This document shows, in pieces, positions 20,850 through 35,804 of a DNA stretch of 64,000 nt (its first letter is position 1; the number at the start of each line of letters is the position of its first letter). A program made the position numbers and the translations under genes. This stretch comes from Salminus brasiliensis (Eukaryota > Chordata > Actinopteri > Characiformes > Bryconidae). The notes below the pieces were generated by a model that was given only the letters and a program-made list of their open reading frames with translations, was not told the DNA's origin and made no database searches. The stretch covers positions 28,531,956 through 28,595,955 of the forward strand of contig NC_132900.1 in assembly GCF_030463535.1 (NCBI RefSeq), given 5' to 3'.

Positions 20850-23490
20850 GTTCAGTCATGCGCAGTTCAAGGGAAGTCCAGAGGAACCGGCTGGGTGCCC
20901 CTCCAACCCAAACCCAAAATAGATAAACAACAATAAACACTAATAAATAAATAACCACCCATCTATCATGTTTATTTTAATAATAATTGTAATAATAATC
21001 ATTATTATTCTGAATTAGGTGTTCATGCCTAAATAAAGTGAGGGAGGAGGGGTGGGTGGGTGTGGGGGTGGGCTATCGGCCTCTCTGACTGACCCCCGGG
21101 GAAAACCAAAGACCAAGCCAAATTTAATTGAAGCTCTGGGGGCCTAGAAGTACCCCTGCTGTCCCGCTGGAGATTTAATTTGTGATAATGTATTTATAGT
21201 CCACATTATAAGTAGCTTTTAGAGAAAAGGGTGTCTTACAAACCTCAAAGCTGGGTCGAGGAGTATTTATTATTAAAGTATTTACTGGTTTTCTTTCCCA
21301 CAGGAGACTGGGGCATCCTCCGCAACCAGGGGGTCGAGCTACAGGAAGGGGGCACGGGCCTGTGTGGTGGAGTCGTGTAACAGAGTTAAGGATGGACGTG
21401 CGGTGATGCTCGGTGCTCTCCTCTTTATCGTGCTGATTGGGGGGGTTAAATGGTTGTAGTGGCCACGACTTGCCTCCGGCACTGGCTACTAACATGAGCT
21501 AGAGGGCAAATCCAGCCGCACGAGTCTGTGTGTTCAGTATCAGCCGAGCTGCAGCAGAACTAGCGCTGTTTACAGTCCCACAGTGAATGAATGAATGAAT
21601 GAATGAATCAGTGAATCAGTGAGTCAGTGAATCAGTGAATGAATGAATTGGATGTGGTCTTGGGTTTACAGGCCTGATCTAACAGAAACAGAAACTCGAA
21701 TCTGAAAGCTCTGGGGTCACACTGACCAAACCTCTCAGATGAGTTAAACTGAGCTGAGCTTAGGGTCAATTCCTGATTTTTATTAAAGATTAAAGGTCTG
21801 ATTGTAGATCAGACTGCTTTCTCGTTAAAGACAATCATCTGTTTATCTGGTAAACGATCCTCATAACGCTGTGAAAATTCCTGGGTTTCTAATGGAGTAA
21901 GCTAGTCAGGGTTTCCACACGTTTTTTTTATGGACATGAACGTATAATATAATATTAGTATATATTAAAATATTATTAGGTCTGATCGCTGATGAGCCTC
22001 TGGTGAGGGTCTTTATGAAAGCATACGGTCTTTAGGAGAGTCATGCAGTAATAGTGACACTACAACTTTAATGTATAATAATAATAAATAATAATAATAA
22101 ATAATAATAATAATAATAATTGAGCCAGTGCTGGTATTGGTTCTAAATTACCTTATTAAGGCATACCTAAAAATGTATCGATTTAATTTAGTTAATTAAA
22201 TTACATTTTAATTAATTCATGAATTACTGAATTAAACCTTACACACACAAATTTATACTTATATATTTATATTTAGACTACTTATTATAGACTGTTAAAT
22301 ACTGTAGCCTATGTTGAACTCAATAATTATAATAAAATAGTAATAACCAGCTAATAATGAGTTTTATTATCAATACTAACACTAATCAATATAATACTAA
22401 TAAAAATAATAATCAAATTCAGAATCATTTAAAAAGTAATAATAATCACTAATTGTTTATCTTAAATGTTCTAATTACATCATTACCTCTTTGTAATTAC
22501 AGGTAGTGCTGAAAGAATGTATATTAATAAATAACAAAAAATATAAGAAATATAAAAAATCCCGTGTGAAAAGAGTCTGATGACGAAAGATAAAATCAAA
22601 CAATACTCGAGATAATAAATAAATAATGATCAATAATTATATAAGGATCATTATCAGGCGCTGGTGTAGAAGGAGAGGGACTCAAAGAGCCTGGGATGAT
22701 TTCCTACTGTAGGACCCAGTCCGATTCAGATCCAGTCAGACTCGAATCCCCGCAGATCGGACTGAGTTTTGAGAGAAGTTCACAGCAGAGCAGCTTCGCG
22801 CTTCAGGGCCAGAGGAGATGTTGCTCACTGGGGTTCAGAGCAGAAGAAAGGTCGGTTGTAAAGAGAGTGAGAAGAGTCAGGCATTCAGATCAGAAAACAA
22901 CCTGTCGTCTGAATACAGTGATCCTCAGGAATTCGCCATCTGGCGGGACTCTGAGTTCTGCTGGAATTACAAAGCAGCAATCCTGACCTCTATCTGTCAT
23001 TCATACCACCGATCAATCAATCAATGGATCGACAGATCGATCGGTCGCTAGAAATCACTGGTGGCTAAAGAATGTAACGTAAACATGCAGCGCGACACAG
23101 GAGCAGTCCCACAGTACTGCAGTTCACTGAGCACTGATGTCTTACACTGATACACGTGGTGCTTTTTATTTTTAATATTCTTAAATATTCAGTATTTTAG
23201 AACTCCTGTCTACGTCATTATCTGAACCTCTTTAAAAGAAAAATCATCAAATAAAAATCATCAAAGCTCTCGGTTTGTTTTTGGTGGTGATGTAAAGTTG
23301 TTTGATGATTTAGAAAAGCATTTTATAAAAAGTGCATTTTCTAATTAAATTAAATCCAGACGCGGAATGAATAGATTTCTATACCAAACATATATCTAAA
23401 GGTGGTTATAATGTATCATTAGCTCTTCCTAATAGCGCTTATTTAGCCAATCAGGTGAAGCAGATGTTGCATGATGACGTGGATAATATT
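20850..23490. other. Intergenic DNA between dnajc1 and bmi1
   Basis: AT-rich DNA without recognisable exons. Simple repeats are AATG/GAATCAGT runs (21585-21650) and AAT/ATA runs (22075-22125). COMMD3, which sits directly upstream of BMI1 in other vertebrates, was looked for here and not found. Confidence 0.5.
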
Positions 23491-23499
23491 TCATATCCG

Positions 23500-24030
23500 T
23501 CGTGTTTTGCCATTCGAGGCGATGACGTCAGGAAAATCACGTAAAACCATAAGTCAGCTTTAGGCCAGTTGGCCCCGGTCCAACTGCGTACTTGCGCTGT
23601 AACTCGCGCAGAGAATTCAGGCTGCGCACCGCTGGCGCGAGCCGCTTTACGACGCGAGCGAACGTTCAGATTCGAGCACGAGCGTGACGACTTGTCCTCG
23701 TGCGCGGGCTATAACGTAGTCCCAACGCTCGGGAGTGATGCCTCGTGGAGCGCTCACAACTGTTCTTAGAACTTCGTCGGAGCGCTAACGCGACGCGCAT
23801 TTTTACGTAACGCGCGTGCACCGCAGGAGCGCGGCCCTTTTGTTTTTTCGCTGCGCGGAGCGGAGCGCGGCTGACGTCACGTCACGGCACGGCACGGCAC
23901 GGCAAGCAAGCGAGCACTCCAGTGTTCAAGATGCGGGACCACCGTTTGTCTGAACGGGCTAACGGAAAAGCACGGACTGGGGCTCATATGAGCGAATGTA
24001 TTGGTAGGCCCGCGACCAATAAGCACAGCC
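23500..24030. promoter_or_regulatory. CpG-dense block with two CRE palindromes
   Basis: CpG density rises sharply against AT-rich flanks (for example GCGCGAGCCGCTTTACGACG, TAACGCGACGCGCATTTTTA). TGACGTCA, the perfect CREB/ATF palindrome, occurs at 23523-23530 and 23872-23879; the second runs into CGTCACGGCACGGCACGGCA. No coding exon with conserved sense starts here. It lies 1.3-1.8 kb upstream of the bmi1 first exon and 3 kb from dnajc1, so it is a candidate distal promoter, enhancer or noncoding-transcript start. Confidence 0.5.
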
Positions 24031-24759
24031 ATAGACCTCGAGGTTAAATGAAAAGCCTTATTATTGTGTGCATTAGTTTATTATTATTTACAGCTTCTTT
24101 CTACTCTCAGTAAACAGAATTCCCAATTCTTTAAATACATTCTCGTTATTTTAGCTGCTAAGAGACGTGTGTTATTTATTTTTCCTCTCAAGAAAGCCCA
24201 TTTTTGGGGACACTCACGTGCGACCAGTCCTGACAATAAAGCGTGTCCACACGGTTACAAACGAATAAAAACACCACTGACAAATATCGATAAACTAATC
24301 TACAAGACCTGTGGAGTGAGCTGAGTTCCACTACTGGGTTTACGTTATTTATCAGTCTCCTGACCAAAGTCGTCCTGGTCAATAACCTTACAAAACATCT
24401 CAGGATGCCCTGTGTGATCTTCAGAGCTGCCTGAGCTGCACTGGGCTAATCCAGAGGGAGGTTCTAAGAGCCTGGGAGCCTTTGATTCTATTTTGCTGGT
24501 TAGTTTGATTGTTTATCTGAAAACGTTGCGTTCCTAGTCTTTAAGCTCTGGTGGCTTTGGTTCTCCAAACTCTGCAGCTCTCTGAACTCTGAGACTGGGC
24601 TGGTGATTAAGTTGTGATGCTTTATGTTATGTTATTTATTTATTTATTTGTACAGTACTCTTATTTTATAATGTACAGCCTGATACAGCAATGCACCAGT
24701 AAATAAAGTCAAAATAAACCGGCTTAAAAACATGGCCGCATTCTTCCCATGCTCCTTAT

Positions 24760-25015
24760 TGCGTCTATATTATTAAAAATAAATAAATAAATAAATAAAC
24801 GAGCTTCAAAGGCTTCTTTGAGCGATAACATAGAAGAACTACACGTTTGTGAACGACATGTTTGAAATAGTGTGAAGAATCTCTTAACTTCTTTATGGAA
24901 CCAAAGGAGGTTCTTCTATGGCGTCGCTCAATGAATCCATTCGCTTCTTCATTTTTAAGTCATTGGTTTAATGCTTTACAGCCTCCCTGTACACAATATA
25001 GATATACATTGTATT

Positions 25016-25058
<43 letters not shown>

Positions 25059-25060
25059 CG
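24760..25060 (+). repeat. Dispersed repeat plus AT microsatellite
   Basis: 24765-24970 carries a repeat with TTCTATGGCGTCGCTCAATG and a TTTTTAAGTC end, related to 32130-32335 (TTTATGGCATCCCTCAAAGA, TTTTTAAGAGTG). A pure AT run follows at 25022-25056. Confidence 0.6.
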
Positions 25061-25199
25061 TGTTGTTGTTGTTTATTATGACTATAAAGCTGCTGATTAT
25101 CCAATAATCAAGAGAGAAATAACCTCGTTATCTAAAACTTCCCAGCATCGTGTGCGAGCTGTAGACCACAGTGTCCATCCATCTGCTGCGTAGTCAGTC

Positions 25200-25433
25200 C
25201 TGGGGGCTTTCCCTTCTTCTCCGAGGCTATGTTGGGGACCCTTGCTGCCCCCCTTCAGCGCCCATTCCCAGACTCCCTGTGAGGAGCAAAGGCACCACGT
25301 GACAGATCAGGGCGGGCGGACTAAAGCCATTTTGGGGACGGTGTCAGTTTCCAGAGCTCCAGCAAGCAGAGCAGAGCAGAGCCGAGCCGAGCCACGCACA
25401 TTCGCGTTTACACACACACACACACACACACGC

Positions 25434-25475
<42 letters not shown>

Positions 25476-25798
25476 GCACGCACGCACGCACGGCGTCTTT
25501 CAAACCGCCCAACGGAGAGAGCTGCGTCAGGCAGAGCCTGTTCACCACCGCGGCATCGACATCGAGAGGAGCTTTGGTTGGTTGGTTGCCTGGTCGGGTT
25601 GGTTGGTTGGTTGGTGCGAAGAGAGGCTACAATGGAGCTGCTGCGGTGGAGCCACTGCAACTGACAGCGTCTGCACTTCATTCCAAGATGGCCGCTTGGG
25701 TAGCATTCATTTTCTGCTGATCGACTCTCAACTTTCATTGTCTGCCACCAAACAAGAACTGGAAATAAACCATCGCGGTCTACAGCAGGTAGGTCGCT
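25200..25798 (+). promoter_or_regulatory. bmi1: bmi1 promoter and noncoding exon 1
   Basis: GC-rich leader ending at donor CAG|GTAGGT (exon end 25798), which can splice to the acceptor before the bmi1 start (CTCTCTCAG, exon start 28904). Human BMI1 has the same arrangement of an untranslated first exon. Within it lie GAGCC pentamers (25373-25395), a CA/TA microsatellite (25410-25490), GTTG repeats, and the YY1-type motif AAGATGGCCGC at 25685-25695, typical of start-site-proximal positions. The exact transcription start cannot be read from sequence. Confidence 0.6.
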
Positions 25799-25908
25799 GC
25801 GGCAGCTCCAGCCTACACAATTGAGCTCCTCGGAAGAGCCTTTACACGTAGCCTATGGTTAATGCTGCCGGAGGGAGGCTACGATACACACCGTAACAAT
25901 GTTGCCCT

Positions 25909-25912
25909 CCTC

Positions 25913-25945
<33 letters not shown>
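25909..25945 (+). repeat. CTG trinucleotide repeat in bmi1 intron 1
   Basis: CCTCCTCCTG followed by about nine uninterrupted CTG units, 110 bp downstream of the bmi1 exon 1 donor. Noncoding if exon 1 ends at 25798. Confidence 0.85.
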
Positions 25946-25946
<1 letters not shown>

Positions 25947-27599
25947 TTGTGTGGTTCCGTGTCGCTTAAACGCCAATTTATTTCAGTTCAAAACCAAAAA
26001 CGCGACTCCGAAGCCCTCCTTCGAAGACTTTGCGGTGTAACCCGCTCTAATAAGCCCGTCCCCGGCTCCTCGGGTCGGTCGGTTTGGCGTGTTTTGGTGT
26101 AAAAGTCCGAAAACGGCGAGAGGAGCCGCGGAGGGTCGAGTGCTCAGCCTGTTCTCTCACTTTCATACGTTTGTTGTGGGTTAATCGTCCACGGGTTGTC
26201 GGCTCGTTTAGACACGGCCGTGTTGTTTAGACGATGCAGGTTTGGACGAACTTGACGTGGCCGTGTTCACCGACCCGAGCTTCATTTTACGAACTTAACT
26301 TCAGAAGGTCTCCTGGCTTCGTCCAGCAGCTAACCGGAGCGAACACACCGGCTGATATGAGGTGTGTATGGCCCTGAGGAAAACGTCGGATCAGTATTGA
26401 CCAACTGCTGAATTATTTGCCTTACTTCTGCTGTCAGATTTTAAGCCCGTACTGAACCGGAATTCTGAACCGAATTAAGGATTTGCTTAAATTCGCTTAA
26501 AATTGATTAGCCTGAGCAGCATTGTCAGTCAGAAAATTGGTAAAAATGGCAAGCAGTGGTTCAGAACAAGCTAAGCAATATGCTGGCCTAACCCGATATG
26601 TCTATTATTATATTGCAGAGAATTAATAATAATCAGCTGGTAAAACGTTTCAATCGTTTACTTCGCCGAAAAGCTGATACAGGCCGAGAACTGGCAGAAA
26701 AGAGAAGTTCCAACGTTGAGCTAACGTTGTGTTTCTGTATAAATATACATACATTAAATATAAATAATATATGTATATTTACTATGTGTATATAGCTACA
26801 TATATAGCTAGGCTACTAGGCTACAGCTGCATCCCTCACCTATTGGCTGTGACTTCAGAAGTGAGTTCAGAAGGATTGATATGGCGAATACTTACACACT
26901 CTTACACTCACACACCAATGTAATATCAGTATACTCTTCAAACCTACAGTACTTTATACATCTACTATTGTGTTTTACAGCTAATCTGTGAGGTATGTAT
27001 CTCTCACCTGCCCCGTTCACAGTTAGCTTTATGCTAAGTGACAGATCTGACAGGATCCTGACAGAGAAAGACACCTGTTCTGCCTCAGCCGATTCTCAGC
27101 AGGACCATGGCAGCTTCAGCACCGCATACACTTCATAAGATTGTGAAATTGATATGGAAAAGAAATGGATATGAAGAACCCGCCCAAGACATGAAGAACT
27201 TATCGGGCAGGTGGACCGGTCAAAACGTCGGATAGCCAGAAAGTCAGAAAGCGGCTGTTGAGAAAGAGAGGGTGAGACTAGTGGAAGTGTGAACACAAAA
27301 ACTCGCTTAAAAATAAAACAGGCTTTAAGATAATTCAGATTTGACTAAAAACACACTGTCCTGGTCTTAAACGTGAAGCTGGTTATTTAAACCGGTGAAT
27401 TGTATCAAATACTAGAAGAATAGTTGATAAAACGGTGCTGTCACCGTGTCCAGCGCGTTGTTTTTATAAGGCTATAATCATGCCACACCGACATGCCTTT
27501 CAGTTCGGTTTATTATTCCAGGTCTAAACCTGGATCAGCTCCGCTTTACTAAAATGGTTTAGTACGGGTTTCGTGTTCACACTCTTTATAGAAGCTCTA

Positions 27600-28150
27600 A
27601 TCCGTGCCTAAACCGTCACCGCCGGGCTTTCGTGGCGTTTACATGCCGATATTAAGCGGCGGCGGGACCACCGGCTCGACCCTGCGGGCTCCCGCTGCCT
27701 CAGTCGGCACTTCAGGAGTGAAACAGGCAGGACAAGCAGCCCCACCGACTCCAAAACAATCATATTCTGGGGTTCGTTATGGGCAGAGGCCGCTCCGTTA
27801 CCGTAGCCTACCACACCAAAACACAAGCTCAACAATGGCGCGCCGTTTCTTGCCACAAACTCGCCCGTGAGAGGAGACGGTGTGGCAAAATGGCAGCCGC
27901 GTTTAGCGCCCGCACGACTCACAGAAACAACGGAGCCAGCGGGCTCGTGCTGTTCTGAGGATGCCGTGTTCTCCGAAAACGGCCGTAAAAGTATTAGGAT
28001 AACGGGACGAGTGAATCGGAGGAGAGGCTCCGGTCCGCTCCGCTCCGCTACCGACTGGCGAATCTACGCCGTCGCCATAGCAACAGAGAGAGCTGGCGTT
28101 TCAGCGCGAGCCACCTCACCTACGAATGGCGCGAAATCGTGCTGTAGTTT
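27600..28150. promoter_or_regulatory. Second CpG-rich block in bmi1 intron 1, with X-box and YY1 motifs
   Basis: CpG-rich island about 0.8 kb before the bmi1 coding start. It contains AAAATGGCAGCC (27887-27898, YY1 type), CCGCTCCGCTCCGCTACCG, and GTCGCCATAGCAAC at 28071-28084. The last fits the RFX X-box consensus GTNRCC-N(0-3)-RGYAAC exactly. Candidate alternative bmi1 promoter or start of an antisense transcript; frames across it show no recognisable protein. Confidence 0.45.
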
Positions 28151-28817
28151 TGACTGTTAGCATCTGCTAGCTTCAAATAATTCACCTGATAGATTTTTAT
28201 TATTTAGAAAATTAAGACCAAACTGCAGATCTGTGTCAGAAGAATATTTAAATCAGTCAGTTCTGTGGTGAAATTATTCAAGGAAAGGCATTTATGTGGG
28301 ACGTTGGTTCTTTTAAAGCTGAATAGGGTCTGAGGGGAACTGTGTGGCCCTTATTTAAAAACCCGAGGCTGGGGGTTGACTGTATCGACTGAGAGAAAGG
28401 ACAGTAAATATTTGTTTTTCTTTCTTTTTTTTTTTTTTTTAAAGATTTTTTACACATTTACAGCTCATATTGTCTAAAGACGCCAAGTTACACATTTTTG
28501 TACGTTGTTTTTATATATAAAAAATGCAATGTAATGTAAAAATATAAAATATATCATAAGGTTTTAGGAAACGTTGTCCTTTGCTAACTAGGCTAGCTAA
28601 ATAACTGCCTGCTAAAAAAAAGGACCGCATTAAAATGTGCTAGTTTTGCTCCCGACAGAAATTTAGGCTCAGAGGTTACCATTAGAGAGCCAATACAAAC
28701 CCATCAGTCATCTCTTAAACCATTAAGATCGTTTATATTGTGTTATTATCAACCCATCAAATATTTTAGGTAGCCATTAGACATCGTGGTGAAAACCACC
28801 AGGTTAAATAAATGTAA

Positions 28818-31213
<2,396 letters not shown>

Positions 31214-31994
31214 TCTAAGGACTCAAGGACACCAAAATCGCCGAGAGCCGTTCTGTAGATGCTTTCTTTTTTGAACCACCCTCATTTTTTTTGTATTATA
31301 TATGTTTAAATATATATACTTGTTTTGTCACGACGTGTGGGACGACGTTTAAAACATGGCATTGATTTGTTATGTTTGTGTTGATTACTAAGCTTTGATT
31401 GGCTGAAGGAGAATTGTGAAGTATATTTTGTGGATGGATGAAGGAGAACTCCCATTGTGTCATTTTGTATGAACGCCAAACCATTCATTTAGCTTAGAAC
31501 ATAAATGTGTAAAAATCATGATTTTTTTTTTTCCCGTTCTTGTCTTTGATCAGAAGTGCAACGTTTGGCTTACACACATTCAGGATTTGCAGGCTTTCGT
31601 AAAAAGGCAATTGGTTCAATCGAATTCAATTGAAAAGTTAAGGGCTATTAAGTTCTTGTCAGCTGTGACATCCTTTCAGTTCAAGCTACGTTTTGCATCA
31701 AGCAGTTTAGTGTTTAGGCCTGAATTATGACCTTCCGTTTTTTCCCCCCACATTAGTGGATATTGTCACCAAACCAACTGAGAACTGAACATTTTTGCTT
31801 GGATATGTTCCTCATGGATCAGGACTTTTTGTCTTTTTGAAAGTTGGGTTTTTTTTTTTGTGTGTGTGTAAAGGGATACTTCAGTTGTAGTATTTAATGT
31901 TCTCTGCGCTCCACATCTCTCTGTAATATTCATCACAACTGTTTGTTCAAGCCAGTGTATCATTTCTTGTTGCACAATATGAAACCTTTATCTG

Positions 31995-32000
31995 AATAAA
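31995..32000 (+). terminator. bmi1 polyadenylation signal
   Basis: AATAAA about 780 bp after the bmi1 stop codon, followed by T-rich sequence. The 3' UTR is therefore about 0.8 kb; 31214-31994 shows no other gene. Confidence 0.65.
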
Positions 32001-32019
32001 CGTTTTACATTTTTATTAC

Positions 32020-32897
32020 TAAATGCAGAAATTTCATGTGATGGATTAAGTTAATTGCTGGTCCTGTTTCTTGGCAGGGTATTAGGTTGCATTTTGCACT
32101 TACTGCACAGAGATGAAGGTGTTAACATGCTTGCTACCACGGGTTCTTTGAGTAGAGCCATGGAATAACCATTTATGTCACATGAGATGTGAGCGTGAGG
32201 AACCTTTACATCAAGTACATCAAAGCACCAGCATGGTTCTTCCTATAACCAAAAATGAGAAGTGCTTCTTTTATGGCATCCCTCAAAGAACCCTTTGTAG
32301 CATCTTTATTTTTAAGAGTGAGGGGAGGAGCCTCTAATGAGGCCTTCAGGGGCGGAAGATCCCTGGAAATCCACCCAGAAATAGACTCGACTGCATGTGG
32401 TGGATTTGCATGGTTCCCCCTCAGACTGCTGGACACAGCGACCCAAAAAAAATCACCGCCATCATTTCAGACGTTTTGAGGAATTACGCACCAAAGCGAA
32501 ACCAAAACGTCACTTTTTAACGTCTAGACGTTTTTATTTCGTTTCAGCAGCCGAGTTTTATTTAGAGCTTAGCTCGGGTTGCTGAACTCTGCTCTGAAAT
32601 CTGGAGCAGATTTCGTTCAGTGCCTCTAACAGCCTTGTTTCCAGCTCCGTTTTCACCGCAGCATCTCTGAACCACCGGCTCGTTGCTTATTGGTTGAATA
32701 AGCGGTCGTGCTGAAGGTCAATTGAGCTCGGGTTTGAGGGGGGTTTCCTTCAGCTCGCCACAGACCTGCTAAAACTGCAGTGACATGATTTAGCAGCTCA
32801 TGAAGAGTCTCACTGAGCTCGAATTCGTGGTCGGATGAAAACACCAGAACTCATCTGAAGGTTCCGGTCCGCTGATGAGATTTCAAATAATTCATAA

Positions 32898-32936
<39 letters not shown>

Positions 32937-33515
32937 TATAGATAGATAGATAGATAAATAATTGCACTGAAACTAGAGGTAATATTTGATGTGGAGAAAC
33001 CAAACCACTGGTTATAATTAATACAGACGCTTTTTAAATAATGAACAGCCCAATTATCAGAAGCGTGAATCCAGCAAGTCCTAAATATCATTCAACTCAA
33101 TGATAACTGAATAAGTCTCTGCGATTCCCACGATTTCACTGATCTACGTGTAAATGTGCTTGATTAAACACAGCAAAGCTAAACTGGCTCTTGGCTAGAT
33201 TGTAAATATATAAAGAAAAAAATATATATAAAATAAATAAATAACTGTAAAATATCGCGAATAACTTCTTGTATGATTTTACGAGCAATTATAAATAAAA
33301 ATGGAAAGAGTATCTGTATACAGTTTTTCTATAGAAATCTATGGAAATATGTGTGAAGTACAACACGACGATACACGCGGGTTACAGATTACTACACTCG
33401 TTGCACTGAAGGCTGTTACTCAAGTCTTATAGATGACGATAAGACAAACTGCAGAAATATTATAGGTCGCTACAGTCGTATTATACAGTCGTATTTCTTT
33501 CTAGACATTATATAC

Positions 33516-33558
<43 letters not shown>

Positions 33559-35265
33559 CCAAGACAGTGCCGTTTCTGATATAAGCTACAAACACTGGAA
33601 AATACCGTACTTGCGTTAATGAATTTTATTACATCACATTTTTATTCAAACGTTCTATTAAATGTTTTATACAGAAAACGCACAGATACAAAACGAATGT
33701 ATAATTCTGTAATTTTAGAAACTACCACAGATTAAATAAACTCCAGGCTGATGTCTGACAGCTCAGACAAAACTGAGATAAAGTTTAACAGAAGGGCCAA
33801 AAAGACAGAAAAGCAGATTATTAGACAACAAGATAAGACCGTTGAGTTTCTATTTGAGTTATGAGAGCACTGGATTTTTTATGTTTTAGTCCTTAGGACT
33901 ATTTTATTTATTTATTATATATATATAAACATGTATATATGATATATTTTAATATATATTTATATATATATCATTTTATAATAAAAGTTTATAATATTTC
34001 TTAACCACAGACTTTAACTTTGAGATTCAAACTTTAAAAAAAAAGAGTTTTAAACGTTTATAAAAATAAGAACTAATAAACTAAACGTTCTTGCCGGCCA
34101 ATTCTGGGCATTTTGGCCATCTTAGACCTAAAGTTAAAAAGCTAGAAACGCTGCGAACCTGCAAACGGCTAAAAACTGACCACTGAGCCGAAAACGAACA
34201 GCGCGGATCAATACCTGAGTTATCCGCCCTGCGGAGTCACACAGCGGTTTACAACCCTGCAACTCCTCCAGCGACTTCGCCATTTAGTCACACAAAGTCC
34301 TGAAAGACCACCAAAGAACCTGTAGAAAATTAAAATGAATCATTTAACAATCAGTTCATCTTGAGAGCTTTAGAGCTTTGTTTAAAATGGGCCTTTTTTC
34401 TCCTTTTTTAATTTGTAGATTTCTACACCTAGGTCTATGTTCGTAGCCTATCCCATATTTGCAGCCGAATTTAATCGATTTTACCTCAGATTTAAAAAAC
34501 GCAATTACTATAAAATACTACAATACCAAATAATTGCCTACAAAAATAAGCCGGTAATAACGCGAGACCACTGGCGGACCTGGCCTGACCGAGCGCTGCG
34601 TCCTCTACTGGCTATACAAAGCACTGCAGGGCAGGACCTTTTCAGAGTGTAGTTGTAAATACTTATCCCTTATCTCTAAATTATTTTAACATATTACCCT
34701 TTTAACCTTTCATAAAATGTGTTCATAAAACCCGTCCGTGTAACTATGTCTAATTTTACATGGTTTCTTTGGTTGTCTTAAATAAGTAGCAAAGGCTAAT
34801 GTAAAAGGGTTAAGATATTAAGATATTAGCAAACAGTCAACATAAGAGAAGGTTAACTATCATTCATGCTGATGGACTTTGAGGATGTATTAAAGGTTTT
34901 CATAACATGCACTTCTCTACTGATTTGCTTGTCAGCCTGTGGTTTGGGTAGCAGTATTTTAAACTGAAAATAAAGAAAATATAACTTCTATTGTCTCAGA
35001 TTTTCAGGATCTTTAGCTTAGATGACTTTGTCAAGATTTGTGGGATATTCTATATATTTTCTATGGGTTTAGATGAAAGGATTGAGTGAATGTTGAGGGA
35101 CATAACTATAATATACATTTATGTTTATGTTAAATAGATTCACACATTTTTAAAAAGTATTCTAATGAAGATATAGTGTAGTCAGAATGGTTGGGACAGA
35201 CAAAACTATTTTCTGTTTCAAATGTCTTTCGTATTCACCTTATACATGAGTATAATATATTTTAC

Positions 35266-35313
<48 letters not shown>

Positions 35314-35800
35314 AACCTATCAAAATCGACAAAAAAAAAAATCTCAACTTTCTAAAAACTATGATGTTGAGAAACATAATGAACCTGTAGCCTTCCTGGA
35401 ATTCTGTAATAAAGGTTCCTTAAGGGTTCTCTTCAGCAAACAGCAACACAGTTAAAAATACATTTGCTTAAATGGTTCTTTACCTGGAGGAAGAGGTCTT
35501 TACAATTGTGGAAAAGAAAAACCTTTGGAGGAGGTTCTGTGCACAAACCAAAAAGTGCAATACACAGCAATATCCAGAACCTCTTTTGTTGAGAATCTAG
35601 TACATATTTGTAGATGTAATGTCAGGGGGACACAAACTGTACCTCAATCAAGGAGTTATTTATATTATTCAATAAATTACTTCATAACTAATCTACCTTC
35701 ACGTGTGAATGAGGTTCCATGTGGAGAACATTAAAAGTATGTTGTATTTATATATCATCATATACAAATACAACGTTGCTTGTTGAAGTAGAAAGACAGA
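32020..35800. other. Intergenic DNA between bmi1 and pip4k2a
   Basis: AT-rich, with no coding exons found; SPAG6, which lies here in mammals, is absent. Contents: a dispersed repeat at 32130-32335 (also at 24765-24970), GATA tetramers at 32899-32956, AT runs at 33519-33554 and 35268-35310, and a related repeat fragment near 35395-35545. The two genes converge on this interval. Confidence 0.6.
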
Positions 35801-35804
35801 GTCA

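Noticed and set aside
25242-25738. Long overlapping frames (140-143 codons) on both strands around the bmi1 leader
   Set aside because: They are produced by CA, GTTG and GAGCC simple repeats, which give open frames on both strands; no domain is recognisable and the region behaves as the bmi1 5' UTR.
27604-28160. Frames in the bmi1 intronic CpG island considered as a lost COMMD3 first exon
   Set aside because: The residues do not resemble COMMD3 as I know it, and no COMM-domain exons follow.
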